Notes under the pieces: model-generated
Told to the model about the DNA's origin: nothing
Database searches by the model: none
Seen by the model: the letters and a program-made list of their open reading frames with translations, nothing else
Shown here: positions 1 through 7,861 of the stretch, piece by piece
How positions within the stretch are numbered: the first letter of the stretch is position 1
Layout: each line of letters starts with the position of its first letter
Program-made: the position numbers and the translations under genes
Assembly (NCBI GenBank): GCA_964584995.1
Contig: CAZPCA010000038.1
Span: forward strand, 1-19,189
DNA: 19,189 nt
DNA from: JAJTFW01 sp964584995
GTDB taxonomy: Bacteria; Bacteroidota; Bacteroidia; AKYH767-A; OLB10
Direction of reading: 5' to 3'

Positions 1-2
1 AT

Positions 3-1286
3 GCTCCCGGTTCGGTGTTCCGTTACGATGGCAGGGATTCCAGTCTGATGGACCTCAAGGCTCATTTCGATTTGGTGAGGGATATCGGATACAACACGGT
101 ACGTCTGGTAGGAATCGGAGAGCCAGAGGTGATGGATCGCATTACCGGCCGTATCCATTTCAAGGCCAGCTTCGGTGACAATCACAGTTATAAACTGTTT
201 CTGGAGAACGAAGAATTGTACAACAGGTATTTCAGTGCGGTGGAGGATTTGTTGCAGACGGCAGAGGATGCGGGGCTCAAAGTTATTTTCACCACCAAAC
301 TATTCAAAGAAGCACCCGATACCGAAAAACACCTTGGGCGACTCACGCAGCGGTTCAAAAACAATACAACTATTCTGGCCTACGATTTTTTCAATGAGCC
401 ACTGTATTTCGATTCCCTCGAACGCAAGAACAAAGAGGACGTTTATTTCATCACCAAAAAATGGCAGCACATTGTCAAATCCAATGCTCCATACCACCTG
501 ACGACCATCGGGCTAGCCTGCCAGCGGGAAGTTTTTGAGTGGGATCCCAACCTGATGAATGTGGATTTCATTTCCTTTCACCCTTATGAGTACGAAGATG
601 ACCAGGTCAGACATGAATTGTACTGGTATCACCGGTTCGTGAAGAAACCCTGGATCATTGGGGAAACAGGCATACCTTCCAATAACGACTCCATACCTTA
701 CGAGAACCAGGTCAGGTTTGCGGAGAAAACCCTGTTGCAGAATTACAATTGTGGAGGTATGGGCTACTCCTGGTGGCAATTCAAAGATGTGGAATGGGGC
801 AAGTATCACCAGAATTATTTAGGTGTCGTCAGTATGCAGGGCGAGACGAAGAACAGCAAAGGTGTGATGGTGCCCGGAACCCCAAAGCCGGTGAATCAGG
901 CCATTAAGGCATTTGATACAAACCGGCCGAAAGGTCACTGCACTTGCTTTCCCAATTATTACAATTTCAATCGCCATGACCGGTTCAGGATTACGGGTCG
1001 CTTGGTCGATGAATCAGGCAAAGCACTGGAGGGGGGCGGAGTACTGGCGTGGGACGAAGATTGGATCAATCACCACTTCACTACAACACTGCCGGATGGC
1101 ACTTTTGAATTGTACAGCGAGTATAAATTCTATCACTGGATGGTGTCGGCGACACTTCATGAAATGATAAGAACCGAATGCAATCCGGATACTGCTTACA
1201 CTGGCCCGGACGGTATTCCGACCATTCGGCTGGGCACCATAAAACTCAAGCGGCTCAACATCCCATCGCTTTTTGCCGAAGATTAG
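3..1286 (+). CDS. GH5-like (clan GH-A) glycoside hydrolase, 5' end missing
   Basis: Probable retaining glycoside hydrolase acting on a beta-linked polysaccharide; the substrate cannot be read from sequence. The frame is open to the left edge, so the natural start and any signal peptide lie outside the window; a GTG at 15 is only the first internal candidate. Counting from that GTG, the TIM-barrel part has the acid/base motif FFNEP (Glu128) and the nucleophile motif IIGETG (Glu217), then an aromatic strand (SWWQF), as in clan GH-A families such as GH5. After about residue 325 comes a beta-sandwich resembling the carboxypeptidase regulatory-like domain (ITGRLVDESGKALEG), often an add-on in Bacteroidota secreted enzymes. 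The TAG stop overlaps the TAA stop of the convergent gene by two bases. GH5 is the best guess; another GH-A family is possible. Confidence 0.8.
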   Translation, partial: APGSVFRYDGRDSSLMDLKAHFDLVRDIGYNTVRLVGIGEPEVMDRITGRIHFKASFGDNHSYKLFLENEELYNRYFSAVEDLLQTAEDAGLKVIFTTKLFKEAPDTEKHLGRLTQRFKNNTTILAYDFFNEPLYFDSLERKNKEDVYFITKKWQHIVKSNAPYHLTTIGLACQREVFEWDPNLMNVDFISFHPYEYEDDQVRHELYWYHRFVKKPWIIGETGIPSNNDSIPYENQVRFAEKTLLQNYNCGGMGYSWWQFKDVEWGKYHQNYLGVVSMQGETKNSKGVMVPGTPKPVNQAIKAFDTNRPKGHCTCFPNYYNFNRHDRFRITGRLVDESGKALEGGGVLAWDEDWINHHFTTTLPDGTFELYSEYKFYHWMVSATLHEMIRTECNPDTAYTGPDGIPTIRLGTIKLKRLNIPSLFAED

Positions 1287-2629
1287 CGTCTGCCATTACG
1301 CGCATCCGTATCGCTGGGGTATTCAAGGAGCCGGTCGAAGCCTTCCACTTTTTCCAGTTTCCCGAATTGTCTGAAATATAATTCGGCCGTCATGGCTGAA
1401 TAATGGAGCGATTGATGTTCGTATTGGTAGGTTTGAAAGATATTGAGCATCGTGAACAAAAAGCCTGCTATACCGAGAAAGACCTTCACAGGCAATACGG
1501 CATTCGTCAAAACATACCGTACAAAAGCCGCCAGTGGCAGCGCGAAAACCGCATAGCTGTCAATCAATACACGTTGGCCGAAGGACTCTCCGTACCACCA
1601 CTGCCACCACGAGAAAGTGATGAAGAGCGCCAGTAGGGAATAGCAGACCAATGCCAGCCGCACTGAAGGGTGATTTCTAAGGATGAAAAAGAACCCGGCA
1701 AGTGAGAACGCCATCACCGGTGTATAGACGAGCCAGCCCTTTTGAAATCCGAAAAGTCCTTTCCCGAAAACAGGGGCAAGAAAGAAAAATCGTTCAGTAC
1801 TGTCAGTAGCACCAAGGATATTGCCTGTAGTCAGTCCCCAGTATTTCAATTGCGGATACCACAACGAAAGCAAGATCACCCCAAACAAAATGAGTTGTGG
1901 TACTACCCGCTTTTTAGAGACCCAGTCACCCCATGAGCGTACGCCGTAAAGAATGAAAAGCACAATCACTATGCTGTTGGGTGCATAGATCAGACTGATG
2001 AGTCCAAAGCAAACGGACAGTCCCGCGATTTCTATCCACTTTCCGGTAGTATGCCAGCGAATGGTGAAATACAAAAAGGCCGCAATCAAAGCGAAACTGT
2101 ATACGTGAGGATAGGGAGCGGACTGGGAGGCATAGCAGAACAGGTTGGTCCCTAAACCAAGAAGTGCTAAAACAACCGAAACTTCGCGTATGGAAAACCC
2201 CAGTAGTTCCAGGTTCTTTTTTACGAACACAAGTCCTGCGAAAAAATAAAACAAAGTGCTGAGTAGCAGGAAGAATTTGTAGGGCTCCGAAAATCCGGTA
2301 GGTGCATAATCAAAGTGCAGGGCCACCTGATGGGCGATACCGAAAAAGGGAGCATACAACAAAGCCAGACCATAGGTCTCACCAAAATCGGAAGTGCCGT
2401 TGTCGTAACGTTTTTTCCGGAACCAGTACGCGTTTTCGGCATATTGGTATTCGCTTTTTTCTACCTTGATATCGTCGAAGATGAAGTAGGCAGGTAGATA
2501 ACCGTAATAGTGATGGACATCGTTTTCTATCACACGCTCTTGTTCAGTCCAGTTTTTCAGATCCAGGTCTACCCACAGAGCGGCCAGCGAACACAGGACG
2601 ATGATGATCAGAGGGGCATTTTTCTTCAT
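1283..2629 (-). CDS. Polytopic membrane protein, probable GT-C-type glycosyltransferase
   Basis: A 448-residue integral membrane protein with about nine or ten hydrophobic segments, the first near residues 5-20. The first outer loop is acidic (Glu35, Asp37) and is followed by YYGYLPAYFIFDD, as in GT-C enzymes that take sugar from a polyprenyl-phosphate carrier. A later outer region carries QKGWLVYTP (296-304) and WWQWWYGESFGQR (341-353), motifs I associate with uncharacterised GT-C-like proteins of Bacteroidota. I chose the ATG at 2629 because a TAnnTTTG element lies 15 bases upstream; a longer reading to 2731 would start upstream of that promoter and almost touch the divergent gene. The GtrB-like gene at 3252-4187 could supply its donor. 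The function is inferred from topology and loop motifs; acceptor and sugar are unknown. Confidence 0.72.
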   Translation of the reverse strand: MKKNAPLIIIVLCSLAALWVDLDLKNWTEQERVIENDVHHYYGYLPAYFIFDDIKVEKSEYQYAENAYWFRKKRYDNGTSDFGETYGLALLYAPFFGIAHQVALHFDYAPTGFSEPYKFFLLLSTLFYFFAGLVFVKKNLELLGFSIREVSVVLALLGLGTNLFCYASQSAPYPHVYSFALIAAFLYFTIRWHTTGKWIEIAGLSVCFGLISLIYAPNSIVIVLFILYGVRSWGDWVSKKRVVPQLILFGVILLSLWYPQLKYWGLTTGNILGATDSTERFFFLAPVFGKGLFGFQKGWLVYTPVMAFSLAGFFFILRNHPSVRLALVCYSLLALFITFSWWQWWYGESFGQRVLIDSYAVFALPLAAFVRYVLTNAVLPVKVFLGIAGFLFTMLNIFQTYQYEHQSLHYSAMTAELYFRQFGKLEKVEGFDRLLEYPSDTDARNGRR

Positions 2630-2643
2630 TACGATGCGGTGTT

Positions 2644-2651
2644 CAAAGATA
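2644..2651 (-). promoter_or_regulatory. -7 promoter element of the GT-C-like gene
   Basis: The minus-strand reading is TATCTTTG, an exact match to the Bacteroidota -7 consensus TAnnTTTG, 15 bases upstream of the ATG at 2629. I see no TTTG at the -33 position. It supports the shorter start for the membrane protein. Confidence 0.5.
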
Positions 2652-2701
2652 GGATTTGACGGAGAAAGCACCTGTTCGTGCCGACTTCCTGATTTTCCTG
2701 C

Positions 2702-2709
2702 TAATTTTG
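2702..2709 (+). promoter_or_regulatory. -7 promoter element of the small lipoprotein gene
   Basis: TAATTTTG matches TAnnTTTG exactly and lies 23 bases before the ATG at 2733. The -33 region has only a weak TTCG. With the minus-strand element at 2644-2651 it forms a compact divergent promoter region. Confidence 0.5.
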
Positions 2710-2732
2710 CCGAGAGATAAAAAACAATCACG

Positions 2733-3239
2733 ATGAAAGCACTTGGTTTGATTTTGCTATTGTTCCTGGTTACCGCCTGTGGCAGTGATCAGAAAAGCGA
2801 ATGGATAAGCCTCGATAATGACTTTGAAAATATGGCATATTGGTCCGATGGACAAGGCCTGGTGCGTGATACAGCAGGTAGCGGCAGGTTCAGTACATAT
2901 ACCGATGTTTCACATCCCTATACACAAACACTTGCCGTTACGATGAAAGACCTGAAAAGGAACAATATCAAAGCCATCCTGGTTTCCTGCAAAGTCATGT
3001 CGGTCCATAATGATCCGAAAGCCAAACTGGTCGTCTCTTTAGAGAAGGAGGGGAAGAACCTACTTTGGCAAGGTGTGGAGATACAGCAATCGATGAAGGA
3101 AACCGGAGCATGGGCCGACCTGCGGCTGCGTGTGGATGTAAGCGAAGCACTTTCGGACGATGTGCTGCTGAAAGTGTACGGTGTCAACGATGGTCAGCGC
3201 CGGGTATACTGGGATGATTTTACAATCAATTTCGAATGA
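2733..3239 (+). CDS. Small predicted lipoprotein, unknown function
   Basis: A 168-residue protein with a type II signal peptide: Met-Lys, a hydrophobic stretch (LGLILLLFLV) and the lipobox VTAC with the lipidated Cys at 16. The mature part, ending in YWDDFTINFE, is rich in predicted beta strands and loosely resembles galactose-binding or jelly-roll domains, but I cannot name a family. It has its own promoter-like element and is divergent from the GT-C-like gene. Its stop lies 12 bases from the stop of the convergent GT2 gene. A role in the cell envelope is inferred only from the lipobox and the neighbouring sugar-active genes. Confidence 0.75.
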   Translation: MKALGLILLLFLVTACGSDQKSEWISLDNDFENMAYWSDGQGLVRDTAGSGRFSTYTDVSHPYTQTLAVTMKDLKRNNIKAILVSCKVMSVHNDPKAKLVVSLEKEGKNLLWQGVEIQQSMKETGAWADLRLRVDVSEALSDDVLLKVYGVNDGQRRVYWDDFTINFE

Positions 3240-3251
3240 TCCATTAAAGGA

Positions 3252-4187
3252 TTATTCGCTGCTGGCATCCGTGTTTTTTTCCTGAATGACGTACAAAGGC
3301 CGCTTGCGTACATTGGTACTGATCCTGCTGATGTATTCACCGATGATGCCGATGCTTATCAGCTGTACTCCGCCAATGAACAGTACGGCCAGTATCAGCG
3401 AGGTCCAGCCTGGCACGTAGTCTTTACTTACAAATCGGGAGTAGAGCGCGTATAGGCTTACCAGAAAGGTGATTCCTGAAACCAGAAAACCTGCGATTGT
3501 GGCCATTTTCAAAGGCAGGTTAGAGAAGCCCGTGATTCCATCCAGTGCCAGTCGAATCATTTTACGGTAGGTGTATCCGGATGCTCCTGCATTTCTTGGG
3601 TCGCGGTCGTATTCGATGGAGGTTTGTGCAAACCCTGCCCATGCTATTTGTGCCCTAAGGAACTTATGCTGTTCCGGCATCTGCTGCAAAACCTGCACGA
3701 TTTTTCTGCTCATAATCCGGAAGTCTCCCGTATCAAGTGGGATGTCGATATTCGTGATACGGGCAAGGCTGCGGTAGAACAGTTTTGCTGTCAGTTTTTT
3801 CATCGCTCCTTCGCCGGCTCTTTTCTTCCTGCGGGCATACACGACCTCGTATCCTTCCTTCATTTTATGCCACAGGGAGGGGATGAGTTCCGGAGGGTCC
3901 TGCAGGTCTGCGTCGATGATCACCACGGCTTCTCCTGTACAATGGTCGATGCCTGCACTGACAGCCACCTGGTGACCGAAGTTCCGGCTGAAATCAATGT
4001 ATTTGACGGATTTATCAGAGTCGGCCAATTGCCGAATGTGCTGGAGGGATCCGTCGCTGCTGCCGTCGTTTACAAAAATCAATTCGTGTTGACCCGGTAT
4101 CGCCTCCAGCGCCTGTTTCAAGCGGGTGTAAAGCGATGGAAGATTCTTTTCTTCGTTGAAGACGGGGATGACAATACTGAGTTCCAT
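3252..4187 (-). CDS. GtrB/DPM1-like family 2 glycosyltransferase with C-terminal membrane anchor
   Basis: A 311-residue GT2 enzyme that probably moves a hexose from a nucleotide sugar to a polyprenyl phosphate at the inner face of the membrane. The GT-A domain starts with LSIVIPVFNEE, followed by FVNDGSSDGS (38-47) and the metal-binding motif DADLQDPPE (92-100). RAQIAWAGF lies before two C-terminal membrane helices (about 225-250 and 262-285), the layout of GtrB, YfdH and ArnC-like proteins. The ATG at 4187 has a purine-rich AAGGGGG a few bases upstream, one of the better ribosome binding sites here. It follows scoB on the same strand with an 18-base gap, so co-transcription with scoA-scoB is likely. 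The sugar is unknown. Confidence 0.88.
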   Translation of the reverse strand: MELSIVIPVFNEEKNLPSLYTRLKQALEAIPGQHELIFVNDGSSDGSLQHIRQLADSDKSVKYIDFSRNFGHQVAVSAGIDHCTGEAVVIIDADLQDPPELIPSLWHKMKEGYEVVYARRKKRAGEGAMKKLTAKLFYRSLARITNIDIPLDTGDFRIMSRKIVQVLQQMPEQHKFLRAQIAWAGFAQTSIEYDRDPRNAGASGYTYRKMIRLALDGITGFSNLPLKMATIAGFLVSGITFLVSLYALYSRFVSKDYVPGWTSLILAVLFIGGVQLISIGIIGEYISRISTNVRKRPLYVIQEKNTDASSE

Positions 4188-4205
4188 CGATGTTCCCCCT
4201 TTCTG

Positions 4206-4862
4206 TTAGATAGACATTTCCGGAATCTCACCTTCTACCACAAGTCTGCCTGCGGTAGCGTTGCGGATCTCGTCGACAGAAACGCCGGGCGCCCTTTCAA
4301 GCAGTACAAAACCTTTGCCGGGGACCACATCGAGAACGGCGAGTTCGGTGACGATTTTTTTGACACATCGGACACCGGTCAGTGGCAGGGAGCAGGAGGG
4401 AAGCAGCTTGGATTCTCCAGCCTTATTCACGTGCTGCATGGCCACGATGATGTTCTTCGCGGCGGCAACGAGTTCCATCGCTCCGCCCATGCCTTTCACC
4501 ATCTTGCCTGGTATCTTCCAGTTGGCGATGTCGCCTTCCTCACTGACCTCCATAGCACCGAGTATGGTCAGGTCCACCTTGCCGGCACGGATCATTCCAA
4601 AGCTCAGTGCAGAATCAAAGTAGGCGGTTCCTGGCACTTCTGTGATGGTCTGCTTCCCTGCGTTGATGAGATCGGGATCTTCATCACCCTCGAACGGGAA
4701 GGGCCCCATTCCCAGCATGCCGTTTTCTGATTGAAGGGTGACGTTCATTCCGGTGGGAATGTAGTTGGCTACCAGCGTAGGAATACCGATACCCAGATTC
4801 ACATAGAATCCGTCTCTCACTTCTTTCGCAATGCGCCTGGCTATTCCGTTTTTATCCAGCAT
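4206..4862 (-). CDS. scoB: 3-oxoacid (succinyl-CoA:acetoacetate) CoA-transferase subunit B
   Basis: The beta subunit of a class I CoA-transferase, 218 residues, the usual size. Together with subunit A it transfers CoA between succinyl-CoA and a 3-oxoacid such as acetoacetate, in the cytoplasm. The catalytic glutamate, which forms the CoA thioester, is in SENGMLGMGP (Glu46). NLGIGIPTLVANY near the N terminus and GGAMELVAAAKN in the middle are family hallmarks. It starts 54 bases after the scoA stop and is followed by the GT2 gene. An acetate- or butyrate-acetoacetate CoA-transferase (AtoA) is the alternative; the ScoB assignment rests on overall similarity. Confidence 0.93.
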   Translation of the reverse strand: MLDKNGIARRIAKEVRDGFYVNLGIGIPTLVANYIPTGMNVTLQSENGMLGMGPFPFEGDEDPDLINAGKQTITEVPGTAYFDSALSFGMIRAGKVDLTILGAMEVSEEGDIANWKIPGKMVKGMGGAMELVAAAKNIIVAMQHVNKAGESKLLPSCSLPLTGVRCVKKIVTELAVLDVVPGKGFVLLERAPGVSVDEIRNATAGRLVVEGEIPEMSI

Positions 4863-4916
4863 CTGATTTGTTTTTTTGATTGAGCGTGCCCCGTTGTGCG
4901 CGTCGGGGATGTTGCT

Positions 4917-5615
4917 TTAGTTGCGCGTACGAACGGTGCGTTGTTCTATCCGTTTCTCGTAATCTTTACCCTGGAATATCCTGTGAACGTAAATGCCGGG
5001 TACATGAATATGGTCAGGGTCGAGTGTTCCCGCAGGCACCAGTTCTTCTACTTCGGCGATGGTGATTTTGCCGGCCATGGCCATGGGCATATTGAAGTTC
5101 CGTGTTGTTTTACGGAAAATGAGATTGCCATGTGTATCCCCTTTGTAGGCCTTTACGATGGCGAAAGCCGCATCGAAAGCATACTCCAGCAGGTAATCTA
5201 CGCCATTGAAATTCCTTACTTCTTTTCCGGCAGCCACCTCCGTACCGACTCCTGCACGCACCCATACAGCGGGCATTCCGTAAGCCGCAGCCATGCAACG
5301 GGTGGCAAGGGTTCCTTGTGGAATCAGGTCGACCTCCAATTCTCCGCTGAGCAACTGCCTTTCGAATTCGGCATTTTCACCGACGTAGGAAGAAATCATT
5401 TTTCGGACTTGTCTTGTTTTCAACATCCTTCCGATGCCGAAGTCGTCCACGCCGGCATTGTTGGAAATGCACGTCAGGTCCCTGACTCCCTTTTCTACCA
5501 GTGCCTGTATGCAATTTTCGGGTATGCCACACAATCCGAAACCTCCAAGCATCAGCACAGTTCCGTCTTGTATGTCCTGGATGGCCTCGCCGGGTCCGCT
5601 AACTACTTTGTTCAT
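4917..5615 (-). CDS. scoA: 3-oxoacid (succinyl-CoA:acetoacetate) CoA-transferase subunit A
   Basis: The alpha subunit partner of ScoB, 232 residues from the ATG at 5615. It has the class I CoA-transferase motif LGGFGLCGIPEN near residues 23-34, then SNNAGVDDFGIG and IPQGTLATRC. The start at MNKVVSG is preferred because a longer reading to 5663 would run through the TATTTTTG promoter-like element at 5634-5641 and adds an unconserved-looking leader. It is the first gene of a likely scoA-scoB-GT2 unit and is divergent from the methyltransferase at 5727. The pair suggests use of acetoacetate or branched-chain breakdown products. Confidence 0.93.
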   Translation of the reverse strand: MNKVVSGPGEAIQDIQDGTVLMLGGFGLCGIPENCIQALVEKGVRDLTCISNNAGVDDFGIGRMLKTRQVRKMISSYVGENAEFERQLLSGELEVDLIPQGTLATRCMAAAYGMPAVWVRAGVGTEVAAGKEVRNFNGVDYLLEYAFDAAFAIVKAYKGDTHGNLIFRKTTRNFNMPMAMAGKITIAEVEELVPAGTLDPDHIHVPGIYVHRIFQGKDYEKRIEQRTVRTRN

Positions 5616-5633
5616 AGAGATCGATCGAAGCCT

Positions 5634-5641
5634 CAAAAATA
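5634..5641 (-). promoter_or_regulatory. -7 promoter element of scoA
   Basis: The minus-strand reading is TATTTTTG, an exact TAnnTTTG match, 18 bases upstream of the scoA ATG at 5615. No clear -33 TTTG is present. Confidence 0.5.
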
Positions 5642-5708
5642 CCAAAAAGCAAGGAGTACACATGTGTGCTGAGTGTCAAGGTGGTTCCTCTGCCTTCCTG
5701 CCTTTTAT

Positions 5709-5716
5709 TATCTTCG
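5709..5716 (+). promoter_or_regulatory. Possible -7 element before the first methyltransferase
   Basis: TATCTTCG differs from TAnnTTTG at one position and lies 10 bases before the ATG at 5727. There is no supporting -33 element, so this is a weak call. Confidence 0.25.
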
Positions 5717-5726
5717 TGGGCTGATT

Positions 5727-6551
5727 ATGACCGTCGAAGATTTCTTTGGATTGTTCCTGAAAGAACTGGAAGCCAACCAGGGCCTTTGGTCCTATTACAA
5801 GTACCATACAGACGAAAAGAGTCTGGCTTTCCGCAAAGCCTATTTCTGCCAGCGTCTGCAGTACATCGCCGACCATATCACCAAAAAAAATTCGGTCACC
5901 TGGGATCTCGGTTGCGGTTACGGTACTACGGCCATCTTTTTGGCCTTGAACGGGTACAAGATTCACGGTACCACGCTGGAGTTTTACTTCAAGGAGATTC
6001 CGCAAAGGCTGGAGTACTGGTCTAAGTACGGAGATGTGTCGGGTTTCACCTACGATTATGAAGATCTGTTTGAGCCGGCGCAGCCCCGCCCTTGCTACGA
6101 TTACATCATAGTCCAGGACACCCTCCATCACCTCGAGCCCATCGGAGATGCATTGAGTATCCTACGCAATCATTTGAAGCCGGATGGCGAGATGATTGTC
6201 ATCGAGGAAAACGGCAAGAACATCGTTCAGTCGCTGAAATTGTATAAGCAACGGGGCAATAAGCGGATCGTGGAATTCTACGATGAGCGATTGAAAAAGA
6301 CCATTCTCCTCGGCAATGAGAACATCCGTTCGCTGTCGCATTGGGAACGGGAAATGAATGCGCGTGGCCTGAATGTGGACCACAGCACTGTACATTATCT
6401 CAGGGCCTATCCCCCCTTTTTATTCAACAGGTACGGCTACGAAGATTCAATCCGAAAGGAGCAGGAGTTATGGAAATCCAATTCCCTGGCACGTGATTAT
6501 TTCTTTTTCGGTATCAATTTCATTGCGAAACCGGCTGAACAAACCATCTGA
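5727..6551 (+). CDS. Class I SAM-dependent methyltransferase
   Basis: A 274-residue predicted Rossmann-fold methyltransferase. Motif I is WDLGCGYGTT (59-68), the acidic end of the next strand is GTTLEFYFKE, and later motifs are VQDTLHHLEP (129-138) and LKPDGEMIVIEENG (150-163). I chose the ATG at 5727 because an upstream GTG at 5673 would give an 18-residue hydrophobic leader overlapping the promoter region. The stop is 11 bases before the start of the DPM1-like GT2 gene, so the two are probably one transcript. The substrate is unknown; linkage to the glycosyltransferase suggests a polyprenyl-linked sugar or surface glycan, which is inference. Confidence 0.85.
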   Translation: MTVEDFFGLFLKELEANQGLWSYYKYHTDEKSLAFRKAYFCQRLQYIADHITKKNSVTWDLGCGYGTTAIFLALNGYKIHGTTLEFYFKEIPQRLEYWSKYGDVSGFTYDYEDLFEPAQPRPCYDYIIVQDTLHHLEPIGDALSILRNHLKPDGEMIVIEENGKNIVQSLKLYKQRGNKRIVEFYDERLKKTILLGNENIRSLSHWEREMNARGLNVDHSTVHYLRAYPPFLFNRYGYEDSIRKEQELWKSNSLARDYFFFGINFIAKPAEQTI

Positions 6552-6562
6552 ATCATCGTTCC

Positions 6563-7279
6563 ATGTCCATGATCTTATCCGTTGTCATACCTGCTTACAA
6601 CGAAGCCAATACCATACACAGAATTCTGGACAAGATGCGTGCGGTGAAGCTCAAAGGGGAGGTGGATATGGAAGTGATAGTCGTCAACGACTGTTCTACA
6701 GATGCTACTTTGCAGGTATTGGATACTTACCGCTCACAACATCCGGCCTTTCAGATGAAGATCTTTTCCCAGCCGGTCAACATGGGCAAGGGAGCTGCAT
6801 TGCACCGGGGAATCAAAGAGGCAAGCGGTGATTATGTCGTTATACAGGACGCAGACCTTGAATACGACCCACAGGAGTTCAATTTACTCCTCCAGCCGGT
6901 ATTGGATGGCTTCGCCGATGTGGTGTACGGCTCACGTTTTTCGGGCGGCAGGCCTCACCGCATATTGTTTTTCTGGCATACCCTCGGCAATCAATTGCTG
7001 ACTTTCCTCTCGAACATGTTCACGAATTTGAACCTGACCGATATGGAGACCTGTTACAAATTGTTCAGGAGGGATATCATACAGTCCTTGGACCTCAAAG
7101 AAAAGCGCTTTGGCTTCGAGCCGGAAGTCACGGCCAAGGTTTCCAGGGTGCGTGACGTTCGTATCTACGAGGTTGGTATTTCCTATTACGGGCGGACCTA
7201 TGCAGAAGGTAAAAAGATCAATTGGAAAGATGGCTTCAGAGCGATCTACTGCATTCTGCGGTACAATATTTTCCGCTGA
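6563..7279 (+). CDS. DPM1-like family 2 glycosyltransferase, soluble type
   Basis: A 238-residue GT2 enzyme resembling dolichol-phosphate mannose synthase but without C-terminal membrane helices. It has VVIPAYNEANTI (7-18), VVNDCSTDAT (40-49), the metal-binding motif IQDADLEYDP (94-103) and VYGSRFSGG; GRTYAEGKKINWKDG near the end is typical of bacterial polyprenol-phosphate sugar synthases. An in-frame ATG at 6569 is an alternative start. It follows the methyltransferase by 11 bases. Its TGA (7277-7279) abuts the TGA of the convergent lipoprotein gene (7280-7282), so both stops form the palindrome TGATCA. The likely product is a polyprenyl-phosphate hexose; the sugar is not known. Confidence 0.9.
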   Translation: MSMILSVVIPAYNEANTIHRILDKMRAVKLKGEVDMEVIVVNDCSTDATLQVLDTYRSQHPAFQMKIFSQPVNMGKGAALHRGIKEASGDYVVIQDADLEYDPQEFNLLLQPVLDGFADVVYGSRFSGGRPHRILFFWHTLGNQLLTFLSNMFTNLNLTDMETCYKLFRRDIIQSLDLKEKRFGFEPEVTAKVSRVRDVRIYEVGISYYGRTYAEGKKINWKDGFRAIYCILRYNIFR

Positions 7280-7693
7280 TCACTGCTTCGCTCCCAAAAC
7301 GGTCGTCGTACTGTATCCTCCCAATCCGCCAGACCGGAAGAAAATTATAGCAGAGTCATTCCTGAATTCAAAACTTTTGATTTGGCCTGGATAGGGCATC
7401 TCGTAAAATGAGAGCGAAGAGTCCAGCTTGAACACAACCCCGTCGGCAATGATGCTGCTGTCGGCCGTATCCTTGGCAATGGTGAAGGACCAGGCGTAAG
7501 TCGTATCGTAGGGGTTCGCAGGATTGGCCATCGACCACGAATAGTTATTCTTGGTGCCGGTATAATTTCCAGTCAATGCATCACGGAAATCAACCGCTGC
7601 GGGAGGAGTGTTCGTGTCGGGCGATGAGGCATTGTCCTTCTTGCAAGACCAGAGCAATAGAGCGGAGCAACAAACGATGGCAAGGTTCTTCAT
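7280..7693 (-). CDS. Small predicted lipoprotein, unknown function
   Basis: A 137-residue protein with a clear type II signal: MKNLAIVCCSALLLWSC, with the lipidated Cys at 17 followed by KKDN. The mature part has LTGNYTGT and several alternating polar-hydrophobic stretches, suggesting a small beta-sheet protein as in many Bacteroidota lipoproteins; no family is recognised. I chose the ATG at 7693 because the signal peptide begins there; a longer reading to 7732 adds 13 residues before the signal. A TACCTTAG sequence 8 bases upstream (7702-7709, minus strand) is a one-mismatch -7 element. It lies convergent between a GT2 and a methyltransferase gene. Confidence 0.7.
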   Translation of the reverse strand: MKNLAIVCCSALLLWSCKKDNASSPDTNTPPAAVDFRDALTGNYTGTKNNYSWSMANPANPYDTTYAWSFTIAKDTADSSIIADGVVFKLDSSLSFYEMPYPGQIKSFEFRNDSAIIFFRSGGLGGYSTTTVLGAKQ

Positions 7694-7775
7694 AGTGGAT
7701 TCTAAGGTACACAATTTTGCCGTTGCATCCAATACTCACTGGAGAAAGTGTTTCATCGGTGTTGATATTATCGTT

Positions 7776-7783
7776 TAACTTTG
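7776..7783 (+). promoter_or_regulatory. -7 promoter element of the second methyltransferase
   Basis: TAACTTTG matches TAnnTTTG exactly. A TTTC at 7751-7754 is a one-mismatch -33 element at 21 bases. Transcription should begin near 7790, giving a leader of roughly 70 bases to the ATG at 7862. Confidence 0.5.
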
Positions 7784-7861
7784 TTCAATGGATGTTTTGC
7801 TGTTTTTACGTTCTTTCATCATGCAGAGAGCAATACCGTGCAGCATTCATCCCTGGTAAAA

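Noticed and set aside
2630..2731. A 34-residue N-terminal extension of the GT-C-like protein
   Set aside because: It would start upstream of the TATCTTTG promoter element and has no membrane or conserved character; the MKK start at 2629 begins the first membrane helix.
3624..4730. A 368-codon open frame on the plus strand
   Set aside because: It runs antisense across the whole junction of the GT2 and scoB genes, both of which have clear family motifs; it has no domain of its own and is a codon-usage shadow.
4896..5672. A 258-codon open frame antisense to scoA
   Set aside because: scoA carries the CoA-transferase motifs; the antisense reading has none.
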